DNA from: VRUE01 sp963844395 | Lineage (GTDB): Bacteria; Actinomycetota; Thermoleophilia; Solirubrobacterales; 70-9 | NCBI GenBank assembly: GCA_963844395.1 | Contig: CAWJNX010000002.1 | Location: 372,001 to 436,000, forward strand | Direction of reading: 5' to 3' | Length of the DNA: 64,000 nt | Shown here: positions 1 through 7,520 of the stretch, piece by piece | How the letters are laid out: each line of letters begins with the position of its first letter | Position numbering within the stretch: the first letter of the stretch is position 1 | The notes under the pieces: generated by a model | Databases searched by the model: none | What the model was told of the DNA's origin: nothing | What the model saw: the letters and a program-made list of their open reading frames with translations, nothing else | Made by a program: the position numbers and the translations under genes

Positions 1-544
1 CGCCCTCGAGGAGCGGCTGGGATTCCCGCTCGTCGTCAAGCCAAGCCGCGGCGGCTCGGCGCTAGGGGTGAAGTTCGCCGGCGGCTGGCTCGAGGTTCCC
101 GAGGCGCTCGTCTCGGCCTTCAGCTACGACGACCGGGTCCTGCTCGAGCGCTTCGTCGAGGGGCGCGAGCTGGCGGTCAGCGTCCTTGGGTCCGAACCGC
201 TCCCCGTGGTAGAGGCGATCCCCGGCGACGGCGACCGCTACGACTTTGAGGCCCGCTACGAGATCGGCCGCACCGAGTTCGTCTGCCCGGCCGAGCTGAG
301 CGCGGAGCAGACAGAGGCCGTCACCGCGACGGCGTTGGCCGCCTACGAGACGCTCGGCTGCTCGGGCTTCTCGCGCGTCAACTTGATCCTCGCCGACGAC
401 GGTCCCCAGGTGCTCGAGGTGAACGCGATCCCCGGCCTCACCGACACCAGCCTCCTCCCCCAGGCCGCCGAGGCCGCCGGGATGTCATTCGAGGACCTGG
501 TCGAGCGCATCCTCGATCTGGCGCTGAAACCGGCCGCGGCTTAG
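1..544 (+). CDS. ddl: D-alanine--D-alanine ligase, C-terminal part (5' end outside window)
   Basis: The reading frame is open from base 2 to the TAG at 542-544, so the gene enters from the left and only about 180 C-terminal residues are seen. These belong to the ATP-grasp domain of D-Ala-D-Ala ligase, which makes the dipeptide for peptidoglycan precursors in the cytoplasm. Visible landmarks are LVVKPSRGGSALGV (nucleotide-binding strand and loop), ERFVEGRELAVSVLG, the omega-loop segment YDFEARY that keeps the Tyr typical of D-Ala-specific enzymes, and the metal-ligand motif LEVNAIPGLTDTS near the end. A GTG at 68 is internal, not a start. A second, complete ligase lies at 26981-27949. The stop overlaps the converging DUF151 gene by 4 bases. 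Confidence 0.9.
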   Translation, partial: ALEERLGFPLVVKPSRGGSALGVKFAGGWLEVPEALVSAFSYDDRVLLERFVEGRELAVSVLGSEPLPVVEAIPGDGDRYDFEARYEIGRTEFVCPAELSAEQTEAVTATALAAYETLGCSGFSRVNLILADDGPQVLEVNAIPGLTDTSLLPQAAEAAGMSFEDLVERILDLALKPAAA

Positions 545-1023
545 GAGTCGCCCTGGGCGAAGTCCTCGGGCGAGACCTCGTCGAGGAACTCCTTGAACTT
601 GTCGACGACCTCCTCAGTGTCCTCAACCTCGTGCTCGAACTCGATCGCCGACTCCTCGATCACCTCCTCGGCCGCGAAGATCGGCGCCGAGACGCGGACG
701 GCCAGGGCGAGGGCATCGGAGGGACGCGAGTCGATCTCCATCTCGGAGCCGTCGATCGAGACGGTGATCGAGGCATAGAACGTGTTGTCGCGCAGCTCGG
801 TGACGGAGACGCGCTCGCACTTGGCGTCGAGCTGCTCGAGCACGTCGGAGAGCAGGTCGTGGGTCATCGGCCGCGGCGTCGAGGCGCCCTGCAGCTTCAT
901 CAGGATCGCCGCCGCCTCCGGGTGCCCGATCCAGATCGGCAGGAACCGGTTGCCGTCGACCGTCTTCAGCAAGACGATCGGCTGCTTGCCGACCATGTCG
1001 AAACTGACCCCGTAGATCTGCAT
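541..1023 (-). CDS. DUF151 bifunctional nuclease family protein
   Basis: About 160 residues starting MQIYGVSFDMVGKQ. This matches the DUF151/BFN fold: a conserved core around LLKTVDGNRFLPIWIG and HPEAAAI, then PRPMTHDL, DNTFYASI and SRPSDALALAVR. The C-terminal tail is acidic and probably disordered. Family members have been linked to nuclease activity; the substrate here is unknown. The frame is open further upstream to an ATG at 1089, but the extra 22 residues are not family-like, so I prefer 1023. The gene lies just downstream of tRNA-Ile on the same strand and converges with ddl, overlapping its stop by 4 bases. Confidence 0.82.
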   Translation of the reverse strand: MQIYGVSFDMVGKQPIVLLKTVDGNRFLPIWIGHPEAAAILMKLQGASTPRPMTHDLLSDVLEQLDAKCERVSVTELRDNTFYASITVSIDGSEMEIDSRPSDALALAVRVSAPIFAAEEVIEESAIEFEHEVEDTEEVVDKFKEFLDEVSPEDFAQGDS

Positions 1024-1115
1024 CTGCTGCAAAATTCGCTCCGCGCCGAGGTGGACGGCTAAGTATAGGTTGGGTATCCGCCTCGCCATGCGAGCAAACC
1101 GAGCTCCAGCGGCAG

Positions 1116-1189
<74 letters not shown>

Positions 1190-1236
1190 GAGCTGGGGCG
1201 ATGATAGCGGCCGAGCTGGGAGCGTCGCACGCCCTC

Positions 1237-2115
1237 TCAGGCGTGGCGTCGGCTCATCTCACGGGCCAGGGCGAGCGCCTCGTCGAGGTCGTCAAAGCCC
1301 AGCTCGACGGCGATCCCCTTGCCCTTGGGGCGCACCTTCACCTCGTGGCCAAGCGCCGCTTCGAGCCGGTCGGCGGCCTCCTGGAGCGCGGCCGCTTCCT
1401 CCGCTCCAATTTCCCTCCGAGAGTCGCTTTGCTTCTTTGGCTGGCCAGCCAGCTTAACCCTGTGCTCGGTCTCGCGAACCGACCAACCGGCCCGCGCAGC
1501 GTCGCGGGCCAAGCGGCGACGCACGTCGTTGCCCTCGGCGGCGAGCAGGGCCTTGCCGTGACCCTCGCTGAGCTCCCCTGCCTCGAGCAGCTCGAGTGCC
1601 TCGTCGGGTAGGTCGAGGATCCGGATCAGGTTGGAGACCGCGGGACGGCTGCGGCCGATGCGGCGCGCCAGCTCCTCTTTGGAGAGGCCGAGGTCGTCAA
1701 CCAGGGCGGCGCAGGCTCGCGCCTCCTCGACCGGGTTGAGGTCCTCGCGAACCATGTTCTCGATCAGGGCGACCTGCAGCCGCTCCGCCCGCTCGGAGTC
1801 GCGGACGATCGCCGGCACCTTCTCCAGGCCGGCCTGCTGCGCCGCGCGCCAGCGCCGCTCGCCCGCGATCAGCTCGTAGCTGCCGTCGGGGAGGGGGCGG
1901 ACGAGGAGCGGCTGGACGACGCCGCTCGTCTCGATCGAGGCGGCGAGGCCTGCCAGTGCCTCGGGGTCGAACCTGGTGCGCGGCTGCTTCGGGTTCGGCT
2001 TGACCAGCTCGACGGGCAGTTCCCGCAGCTCGCCGATGTCCTCGGCGGCGGCCTCCGGCAGGATCGCTGCGAGGCCGCGACCCATCCCCCGCTTGGTGCC
2101 AGCGGCACTAGCCAC
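1237..2115 (-). CDS. parB: ParB family chromosome-partitioning protein
   Basis: Binds parS near the origin, spreads along the DNA and works with ParA in chromosome segregation. The sequence shows the short N-terminal ParA-interacting motif KRGMGRGLAAIL, the CTPase/ParB domain with PNPKQPR, LIAGERRWRAA and ENMVREDLNPVEEA, the HTH segment LSKEELARRIGRSRPAVSNLIRIL (given in two parts: LSKEELARRIGRSR, PAVSNLIRIL), and a C-terminal dimerisation region. The frame is open upstream to 2175, but GTG at 2115-2113 overlaps the parA stop in the string GTGGCTAG and places the conserved KRGMGRGL motif near the N-terminus. The protein is about 292 aa, a normal ParB length. It is translationally coupled to parA. 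Confidence 0.93.
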   Translation of the reverse strand: MASAAGTKRGMGRGLAAILPEAAAEDIGELRELPVELVKPNPKQPRTRFDPEALAGLAASIETSGVVQPLLVRPLPDGSYELIAGERRWRAAQQAGLEKVPAIVRDSERAERLQVALIENMVREDLNPVEEARACAALVDDLGLSKEELARRIGRSRPAVSNLIRILDLPDEALELLEAGELSEGHGKALLAAEGNDVRRRLARDAARAGWSVRETEHRVKLAGQPKKQSDSRREIGAEEAAALQEAADRLEAALGHEVKVRPKGKGIAVELGFDDLDEALALAREMSRRHA

Positions 2116-2866
2116 GGCTGCCAAGCTCCTCGGCAAGTGCCCGGTAGGCGTCCGAGCCGCGCGAGCGAGGCGCATGCTCGGTCACTGGCAGGCCGTAGCT
2201 CGGCGCCTCGGCAACCCTGACGCTGCGCGGTATGACGGTTTTGAAGACCATTTCGGGAAAGTGCTCGCGCAGCTCCCGCTCGACATCCTGAGCAAGCCGG
2301 GTGCGCTCGTCATGCATAGTGATTAACAGCCCCGACATGTTCAGTGCCGGGTTGAGCTCACGGCGGATCGTCCCCAGCGTGTCAAGGAACTGAACGAGGC
2401 CCTCAAGCGCCAGATACTCGGCTTGTACGGGGACGATGACGCGGTCGGCAGCGACCAACGCGTTGACGCTGACGGGTCCTAGCGACGGCGGGCAGTCCAG
2501 CATCGTGAAGGCGAAGCGCTCCCGCACCGGCCCCAGCCGCTCGCGCAGCCGCGTCTCCGAGCCGTCCATCCGCGGCAGCTCGACCGCGGCGCCGGCGAGA
2601 TCAGCATTGGCGGGCACCAGCCAAAGGTTGTCGGGCCCTGCCGGCCGCGCCGCCTCGGCGACCGAGACCTCGCCGACCAGGCAGTCGTATGAGGATGGAT
2701 GCATGTTGCGCTCTCCGCCCAGCGCTACCGTCGCGTTGCATTGCGGGTCGAGGTCAGCCAGCAGCGTCTGGGTGCCAGCCGCGGCGATGCAGGCCGTCAG
2801 GTTGACCGACGTAGTCGTCTTGCCGACGCCGCCCTTCTGATTCGCGACTGCGTAGACGAGACCCAC
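2108..2866 (-). CDS. parA: ParA/Soj family chromosome-partitioning ATPase
   Basis: ATPase partner of ParB in origin segregation. At 252 aa it is the usual chromosomal ParA length. It opens MGLVYAVANQKGGVGKTTTS, with the deviant Walker A KGGVGKTT at about residues 11-18, then LLADLDPQCNAT (Walker A'), FTMLDCPPSLGP (Walker B) and VIVPVQAEYLALEGL. It is the second-to-last gene of the rpmH-to-parB minus-strand cluster and overlaps parB by 8 bases. A 91-bp nested palindrome (2884-2974) separates it from rsmG, so the two-gene parAB unit may be transcribed or processed apart from the upstream genes. Confidence 0.95.
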   Translation of the reverse strand: MGLVYAVANQKGGVGKTTTSVNLTACIAAAGTQTLLADLDPQCNATVALGGERNMHPSSYDCLVGEVSVAEAARPAGPDNLWLVPANADLAGAAVELPRMDGSETRLRERLGPVRERFAFTMLDCPPSLGPVSVNALVAADRVIVPVQAEYLALEGLVQFLDTLGTIRRELNPALNMSGLLITMHDERTRLAQDVERELREHFPEMVFKTVIPRSVRVAEAPSYGLPVTEHAPRSRGSDAYRALAEELGSRG

Positions 2867-2883
2867 GAACCCGCACCCTAGTG

Positions 2884-2974
2884 GGTGGGATGGGTGTCCC
2901 TCGCCCCGACAAATGGCGGCCTAATGAGGCCGCCATTTTAAGTATCCGCCGGTTCGAGGGACACCCATCCCACC
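2884..2974. repeat. Nested palindrome between rsmG and parA
   Basis: Perfect 20-bp outer arms at 2884-2903 and 2955-2974, with an independent 11-bp inner hairpin at 2911-2921 and 2928-2938 (AAATGGCGGCC / GGCCGCCATTT, loop TAATGA). The outer right arm ends on the last base of the rsmG TAG stop, so in the direction of transcription the stem starts at the G of the stop codon. It may act as a terminator or processing structure. It belongs to the two-tier palindrome set described in the findings. Confidence 0.9.
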
Positions 2975-3657
2975 TAACCGCGAGGCCGCTTCTTCGCGAT
3001 GCCCGGGCGGCGGGGGAGGTCAGGTGGCGTCGGGCCGAGCTTGCGAAGCACGTGGAGGTGGCGGTGCCTGCTGCCGGCACGGTCGCCGACGTCGAGAATC
3101 TGCTCGGGGTGCATGGCGAGCTGCTCGGAGGCGCGGTCCAGTTGTGACTCCTCATCGGGATCGCGTTTGCCCTTCCAGGCGACGAGGACCCCTCCGTCTT
3201 GGAGAAGGGGCGACGCCAGCTCAGCCAGAGTTGAGAGGCGGCCTACCGCCCGGGCGATGACAACGTCGTAGGACTCGCGTGCGTCGCTGCTTGCGTGCTC
3301 CTCCGAGCGGACGTTGAGGACGTGCGCGTTAGAGATACCAGCGGCATCGATTGCCCGCGCCATGAACTCGCACTTTCGACCGACGGACTCGATCAGGTCA
3401 ACCTCTGCTTGAGGGAGAGCTACTGCCAGGACGAGCCCCGGAAACCCAGCCCCAGAGCCAATATCGGCGATCCGATTGGCTTCGCGCAAAGCCTCGACCT
3501 CAAGTCCAGTGAGGCTGTCGACAACATGGACCTTCCATGCACGGTCAGGCTCGGTGATCGAGCTGACCGAGGCTCGCTCCGAGCCGAGCAGCTCGAGGAC
3601 GGTTTGAAGCGCCTGCCGCGCCTGCGGATCCAGGCAGCCGGTCGGCTCCTCGGTCAC
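2974..3657 (-). CDS. rsmG: 16S rRNA (guanine-527-N7)-methyltransferase RsmG
   Basis: SAM-dependent methyltransferase that N7-methylates G527 of 16S rRNA; loss of the family enzyme gives low-level streptomycin resistance. The 227-aa protein has WKVHVVDSLTG, the SAM-binding loop ADIGSGAGFPGLVLA at about residues 68-82, DLIESVGRKCEF, and VIARAVGRLSTLAEL followed by VAWKGKRDPDEE. The basic tail (IAKKRPRG) is normal. The start overlaps the khpB stop by 4 bases (ATGA). Its position between khpB/jag and parA is the classic origin-proximal order. Confidence 0.94.
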   Translation of the reverse strand: MTEEPTGCLDPQARQALQTVLELLGSERASVSSITEPDRAWKVHVVDSLTGLEVEALREANRIADIGSGAGFPGLVLAVALPQAEVDLIESVGRKCEFMARAIDAAGISNAHVLNVRSEEHASSDARESYDVVIARAVGRLSTLAELASPLLQDGGVLVAWKGKRDPDEESQLDRASEQLAMHPEQILDVGDRAGSRHRHLHVLRKLGPTPPDLPRRPGIAKKRPRG

Positions 3658-4136
3658 CCGGAGACAAGCGGGGCGACGATCACGCAGCGGCGTGGTTCGT
3701 CGCCTTCGCTGTAGGTCTCAACGCCAGCACGGTCTTTTAGGTGCTCGTGGACGATCCGCCGCTCCTGGGCGCTCATCGGGTCCATCTCGACCGTGCAGTC
3801 GCCATCGAGCGCCTGCTCGGCAGCCCGATCAGCGCGGGCGGTCAGCACCTCACGCCGACGCTCGCGATACCCGGCCGCATCGAGCACAACCCGCTTGCGG
3901 TCCCGAATTCCGCGAAAAGCCGCCTGGTAGCAGAGCAACTGAAGCGCATCAATCGTCTGCCCTCGCTTACCAATCAGCAGCCCGTAGTCCTCATCGCCGA
4001 CGACGGAGACGTCAATCCGCGCGTCCCCCTCTCGAACCTCAACCTCACCTTCAAGGTCGAGCTCGTCGAGAACCCCTTCCACAAGCTCCCGTACCCGCTC
4101 GCCTGGCTCGGTCGGCCAATCAGTCGTCTCACTCAC
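3654..4136 (-). CDS. khpB: Jag/KhpB family RNA-binding protein (KH + R3H)
   Basis: Putative RNA-binding protein of the Jag/KhpB (SpoIIIJ-associated) family, linked in other bacteria to RNA binding and cell-wall or cell-division control. The 160-aa protein has a KH-like domain with DYGLLIGKRGQTIDALQLL (the GxxG-type loop IGKRGQ) at about residues 50-70, then DAAGYRERRREVL and a C-terminal R3H-like domain with MSAQERRIVHEHL and GDEPRRCVIV. It is downstream of yidC, as in many genomes, but a 131-bp palindrome lies in between. It overlaps rsmG by 4 bases. Confidence 0.88.
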   Translation of the reverse strand: MSETTDWPTEPGERVRELVEGVLDELDLEGEVEVREGDARIDVSVVGDEDYGLLIGKRGQTIDALQLLCYQAAFRGIRDRKRVVLDAAGYRERRREVLTARADRAAEQALDGDCTVEMDPMSAQERRIVHEHLKDRAGVETYSEGDEPRRCVIVAPLVSG

Positions 4137-4275
4137 ATGTGCACCTTATCTCTCTGGGGGAGAGGGGATCGGGTGATCCCCTTTCTCAGGACGTGACAGC
4201 GGCGGCCCGAACCTCGCCTCCAGCTTCTCTCACACGAATGCGTCCGTGGGGTCGAGTTGTCTCCAGCTTCCAAGA

Positions 4276-4406
4276 GGCAGGCGTCGGGGGTGCCTCTCCG
4301 GCGCCCTCCCCCCGGCACCGCGGAGTTGTTCTTGTCCGAAGGGCAGTGCATTAATCCCGCCGCAGGCGGGATTTGGGGCGCCGGAGAGGCACCCCCGACG
4401 CCTGCC
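4276..4406. repeat. Nested palindrome with 30-bp perfect arms, yidC-khpB junction
   Basis: Perfect 30-bp outer arms lie at 4276-4305 and 4377-4406, and an inner 9-bp hairpin at 4353-4361/4365-4373 (AATCCCGCC / GGCGGGATT, loop GCA). The right arm ends on the last base of the yidC TAG stop, exactly as the 2974 palindrome does with rsmG. The rest of 4137-4275 shows no gene. A 30-bp perfect stem with a 71-nt spacer is far larger than an ordinary intrinsic terminator, and there is no U-tract. Confidence 0.92.
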
Positions 4407-5161
4407 TACCGCCGCCGCTTCTTCTTTTTGCGCGGAGAAGGAGGTGGCGGCTTAGCCACGGCGGCCGCCTCCGGCGTGGCGTGTACGGGTGGGGGGATGA
4501 CGCGCTGGATCACGGCCTGCTGGCCGATCGTCCAGACATTGGTGGTGATCCAGTAGAGGACGAGGCCGGCCGGGAAGGTGATCACGAAGGGGACGAAGAT
4601 GAAGGGCAGGGCGAACATCAGCATGCGCTGGCTTTTGTCGGCCGTCACCGCCATCACCAGGCCAGAGATCAGCTGGGTGCCGATATAGAGAATGAGGAGG
4701 GCGATCAATTCGCCGCCCGCCGCCTTCGCCGTCAGGTCGTTGATGAAGAGGAAGGAGGCCGCTTCGCCGCACTCGCCGGCCTTGCAGCCGATGTCGTCAG
4801 GCAGCTCATCGCGGAGCAAATAGAAAAGCGTGATGAAGACCGGCAGCTGCGCGATCAGCGGGATGCAGGAGGCAAAGGGGTTGACTTTGTTCTCCTGGTA
4901 GAAGCGCATCATCTCCTGCTGCATGCGCTGGCGGTCGTTTTTGTACTTGGCCTGGATCTCCTTGATCTGCGGCTGCAGCGCCTGCAGGGCGCGCATCCCT
5001 TTCAGGGATTTGTAGGTGAGTGGGATTAGCAGCGCTCGGGTGACGACCGTGAGGGCGATGATCGACATCCCCCAGCTGAGCCCGGCGTCGTCGTGGAAGA
5101 ACTGGAGGACCGAGTCGGCAATGTCGATCAACGGCTGCAGGACGTTGGCGACCGGGATCAC
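4406..5161 (-). CDS. yidC: YidC/Oxa1 family membrane protein insertase
   Basis: Inserts and folds inner-membrane proteins, alone or with Sec. The 251-aa protein is the short Gram-positive type. It has FHDDAGLSWGMSIIALTVV (first conserved TM with the hydrophilic-groove region), a cytoplasmic coiled hairpin IKEIQAKYKNDRQRMQQEM, NPFASCIPLIAQLPVF, then TM segments around LIALLILYIGTQLISGLV, MLMFALPFIFVPFVITFP and GLVLYWITTNVWTIGQQ. The tail ends in a strongly basic run (SPRKKKKRRR), as expected for ribosome contact. No lipoprotein signal is seen at the chosen start. It overlaps yidD by 4 bases. Confidence 0.94.
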   Translation of the reverse strand: MIPVANVLQPLIDIADSVLQFFHDDAGLSWGMSIIALTVVTRALLIPLTYKSLKGMRALQALQPQIKEIQAKYKNDRQRMQQEMMRFYQENKVNPFASCIPLIAQLPVFITLFYLLRDELPDDIGCKAGECGEAASFLFINDLTAKAAGGELIALLILYIGTQLISGLVMAVTADKSQRMLMFALPFIFVPFVITFPAGLVLYWITTNVWTIGQQAVIQRVIPPPVHATPEAAAVAKPPPPSPRKKKKRRR

Positions 5162-5430
5162 GTGCGGACCTCACCGTGGTAATCGGCCGGGTCAACCGGT
5201 CCGACCCGCAGCGTGAACCGCTCCGGAATCGGGTCAAAGCCGCCGTGGCTGAAGGGATTGCAACGCAGCAGGCGCCAGCAGGCCAGCAGAGCGCCGCGCG
5301 CAACGCCGAAGCGACGGATCGCGTGAACCGCGTAGTCGGAGCAGGTCGGCTCGTAGCGGCAGCGACGCGGCATCGCCGGTGAGATCCAGCGCTGGTAGGC
5401 AGCGATGACCGCCAGGGCGCTCCGTTTCAC
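5158..5430 (-). CDS. yidD: Membrane protein insertion efficiency factor YidD
   Basis: Small, probably membrane-associated protein that helps YidC-dependent insertion. The 90-aa sequence has the family core YQRWISPAMPRRCRYEPTCS followed by DYAVHAIRRFGVARGALLA and CNPFSHGGFDPIP, with the conserved cysteines. Start is GTG at 5430. The start codon lies inside the parS-like palindrome at 5424-5437, so the partition site is embedded in the rnpA/yidD overlap. It overlaps rnpA and yidC by 4 bases each. Confidence 0.93.
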   Translation of the reverse strand: MKRSALAVIAAYQRWISPAMPRRCRYEPTCSDYAVHAIRRFGVARGALLACWRLLRCNPFSHGGFDPIPERFTLRVGPVDPADYHGEVRT

Positions 5431-5437
5431 GTGGAAC
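5424..5437. other. parS-like ParB-binding site
   Basis: The 14-mer GTTTCACGTGGAAC differs from the widely conserved parS core GTTTCACGTGAAAC at one position. It lies about 3.3 kb from parB and about 0.6 kb from dnaA, where origin-proximal parS sites are expected. It overlaps the yidD start codon and the end of rnpA. Other CACGTG hexamers in the window lack the flanking TTT/AAA bases. Confidence 0.75.
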
Positions 5438-5795
5438 GCTTCTCCGCCATACCGGCGCCAGCGAGCGCCTCTTCGAGGCTCCCGCGAACACCGTCCGTGC
5501 CCTCGCGCTCGATCAGGTCGGCGATCTCCGGACGCGCGACCAGCACGAAATCGTAGTCCCTCGGCAGGCGCTCGGCGAGGCTCCAGAAGGCCTCCCGAAG
5601 AGTGCGCTTGACGCGGTTGCGGCCGACGGCACCGCCCACCTTGCGGCTGGCGGAAACCCCGAGCCTCACGTCCTCCTCCTGCTCGTCGCGGCGAGGGAAG
5701 CTGTAGAGGACGAGGTGGCGGGTCGCATGTGAGGAGCCGTCGCGGTAGACGCGATCGAACTCACCGCTTCGCGAGAGGCGGCGTCGCTTCGGCAT
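5427..5795 (-). CDS. rnpA: Ribonuclease P protein component
   Basis: Protein subunit of RNase P, which with the RNA subunit matures tRNA 5' ends. The 122-aa sequence opens MPKRRRLSRSGEFDRVYRDG, continues VRLGVSASRKVGGAVGRNRV and has the RNR signature GRNRVKRTLREAFW at about residues 58-71, then YDFVLVARPEI. The start ATG follows the rpmH stop with no spacing (TAGATG on the minus strand). The C-terminus is slightly longer than the shortest family members. Part of the rpmH-led cluster. Confidence 0.94.
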   Translation of the reverse strand: MPKRRRLSRSGEFDRVYRDGSSHATRHLVLYSFPRRDEQEEDVRLGVSASRKVGGAVGRNRVKRTLREAFWSLAERLPRDYDFVLVARPEIADLIEREGTDGVRGSLEEALAGAGMAEKRST

Positions 5796-5930
5796 CTAGG
5801 GGGTGAGGCGCTTCCGACCTTTGCGCCGGCGGCGCTTCAGGATCGCCCGGCCACCGCGCGTTCGCATCCTCGCCCGGAAGCCGTGGGTCTTCGCCCGCTT
5901 TCGTTTCTTCGGCTGGTAGGTGCGCTTCAT
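5796..5930 (-). CDS. rpmH: 50S ribosomal protein L34
   Basis: The 44-residue product MKRTYQPKKRKRAKTHGFRA... is a textbook L34: KRTYQPKKRKR at the N-terminus, THGFRARM in the middle and a very basic C-terminus ending RKRLTP. The frame is open upstream to 6242, but homology and the normal family length fix the start at 5930. It heads the minus-strand cluster rpmH-rnpA-yidD-yidC-khpB-rsmG-parA-parB and is divergent from dnaA. Confidence 0.96.
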   Translation of the reverse strand: MKRTYQPKKRKRAKTHGFRARMRTRGGRAILKRRRRKGRKRLTP

Positions 5931-5940
5931 TGGCCGTCGC

Positions 5941-5946
5941 AGTATA
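5941..5946 (-). promoter_or_regulatory. Probable -10 element for the rpmH cluster
   Basis: On the minus strand these bases read TATACT, a strong sigma-70-type -10 hexamer in the otherwise GC-rich rpmH-dnaA gap. The expected transcription start would fall only a few bases before the rpmH ATG at 5930, giving a very short leader. No clear -35 is seen at 17 bp. The same AT patch (TATACG on the plus strand) could also serve dnaA. Confidence 0.4.
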
Positions 5947-6049
5947 CGGACGGGCTGGCGATCCATACGAACCGGCTCGCGAATCTTTCTTCGGCATTTG
6001 CGACTCGTCCCGGTTCCAGCCTTGTGGCCGCCGCTATGGTCGCTCGCCG

Positions 6050-7384
6050 GTGCCCGATGACCCCCCTGGACAGAGGCTTGAGACCATTTGGGAAGACACC
6101 CAGACGCGCCTGCGAGCGGCTGTTCCGGAGTCGACCTACAAGCTCTGGCTGGAGCCCCTGCAGCCGGTTGGAGCGCAGGACCGCACTCTCTACCTGACGG
6201 CGCCGCCGGGCGTCCGCTCATGGGTCGAGCGGCGCTACTCATCGCTGATCCGCGAAGCGCTCGCGGCTGCAGGGACCGGACTGGAAGAGGTCAGCCTGAC
6301 CGAGGCAGGGGCGAACGCCTTACCTGGAGGAGCCGACGACTGCGCTCGTTCGGTCGAGCTCAACCCGAACTACACCTTCGACCGATTCGTGATCGGCGAG
6401 GGCAATCGAGCCGCGCACGCCGCCGCCCTGGCGGTGGCCGAGGCGCCCTCAGAGGCGTACAACCCCCTCTTCCTCCACGGTCCCCCTGGCCTCGGCAAGA
6501 CGCACCTGCTCGCCGCCATCGCCCATTACCTGCGCGCCAACGCACCCGGCCTCGGTGTCCGTTACACCACCGCGGAGCGCTTCACCAACGAGTTCGTCGC
6601 GGCGTTGCGCTCTAGCGGAACCGAGGGCTTCAAGAGCCGCTACCGGGACCTCGACGTGCTCCTGGTCGACGACGTCCAGTTCCTGCAGGGCAAGCAGCAC
6701 ACCGAAGAGGAGTTCTTCCACACCTTCAACGCCCTCTATGAAGGCGGCAGCCAGCTGGTCCTCTCGGCCGATCGACTGCCCAGCGAGTTGTCGACCCTTG
6801 CCGCACGCCTGCGCGACCGCTTCGAGTGGGGACTGACCGTTCCCGTCGACCCGCCCGACCTCGCCACCCGCCTTACCGTCCTCCGTCGCCTGGCGGGCGA
6901 GGCCGGCGTCGGCGAGGGTGCCCACGAGGCGCTCTCGGAGCTCGCCCGCCGGATCGACGCCAACGTGCGCCGCCTCCACGGCGCCCTCACCCGCGTCGTC
7001 GCCCACGCCTCGCTCACCGCCAAGCCAATCAGTCCCGAGTTGATCGCGGAATTGATCCCGCAGGGGGGTGGAGCCGAGCCGACCACCGTCGAGCAGATCC
7101 AGCAACGCGTCGCGGCCGCCTTCGGCATATCCCCCGCCGAGCTGGTCAGCACGACCCGAGCCGCGACGCCGCTTCGTGCCAGGCAGATCGCGATGCTCCT
7201 GACCCGCGAGATGACCGATCTCTCGCTACCGCAGATCGGCCGGCTCTACGGCGGCCGGGATCACTCCACCGTGCTCAACTCGCTGCGCCGTGCCGAGGCG
7301 ACCCTCGACACCGACCCGGAGCTCGCCGCGCGAGTCGCGGCGTTGCGCTCCGCAATCCACAGCCCCCCAGTCAACCCGTCCTGA
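6050..7384 (+). CDS. dnaA: Chromosomal replication initiator protein DnaA
   Basis: AAA+ initiator that binds DnaA boxes and opens oriC. From GTG 6050 the protein is 444 aa. Domain I is LETIWEDTQTRLRAAVPEST at about residues 10-30. Domain III has Walker A GPPGLGKTH near 144 and Walker B LLVDDVQFL near 205. Domain IV ends with the DNA-binding signature GGRDHSTVLNSL near 403. The open frame reaches back to 5930, but that extra 40 residues runs over the rpmH promoter and is not DnaA-like, so GTG 6050 is preferred although its ribosome-binding site is weak. The linker domain II is short. Confidence 0.93.
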   Translation: MPDDPPGQRLETIWEDTQTRLRAAVPESTYKLWLEPLQPVGAQDRTLYLTAPPGVRSWVERRYSSLIREALAAAGTGLEEVSLTEAGANALPGGADDCARSVELNPNYTFDRFVIGEGNRAAHAAALAVAEAPSEAYNPLFLHGPPGLGKTHLLAAIAHYLRANAPGLGVRYTTAERFTNEFVAALRSSGTEGFKSRYRDLDVLLVDDVQFLQGKQHTEEEFFHTFNALYEGGSQLVLSADRLPSELSTLAARLRDRFEWGLTVPVDPPDLATRLTVLRRLAGEAGVGEGAHEALSELARRIDANVRRLHGALTRVVAHASLTAKPISPELIAELIPQGGGAEPTTVEQIQQRVAAAFGISPAELVSTTRAATPLRARQIAMLLTREMTDLSLPQIGRLYGGRDHSTVLNSLRRAEATLDTDPELAARVAALRSAIHSPPVNPS

Positions 7385-7520
7385 CAGCCGACGTCACTGT
7401 AAGAATCAATGCTTTCCCACAGCTGCTTCCACAACGGGCAAACCCAATGGCAAGGCCGAATTGCCCCACGGGACAGCTGTTTCCACAAGCACTAACCCAA
7501 CTTGGAAAGGGATTCATCAC
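7385..7520. other. Candidate oriC segment in the dnaA-dnaN gap
   Basis: This 136-base gap contains three plus-strand motifs ending in CCACA that resemble degenerate DnaA boxes: TTTCCCACA at 7413-7421, GCTTCCACA at 7425-7433 and GTTTCCACA at 7479-7487. A weaker TTGCCCCAC lies at 7461-7469. All match the CCACA end of TTATCCACA but deviate at the 5' side. The dnaA-dnaN gap is a common actinobacterial oriC position. No obvious AT-rich unwinding element is present, so the true origin may extend elsewhere. Confidence 0.5.

Noticed and set aside
1090..1115. Further tRNAs beside tRNA-Ile
   Set aside because: No second T-arm consensus or acceptor pairing is found in the flanks.
4373..5029. 218-residue plus-strand frame over yidC
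   Set aside because: Antisense shadow; yidC has all expected TM and family motifs.
5930..6049. N-terminal extension of dnaA to the ATG at 5930
   Set aside because: It covers the rpmH-dnaA promoter gap, and the encoded 40 residues do not resemble DnaA domain I.
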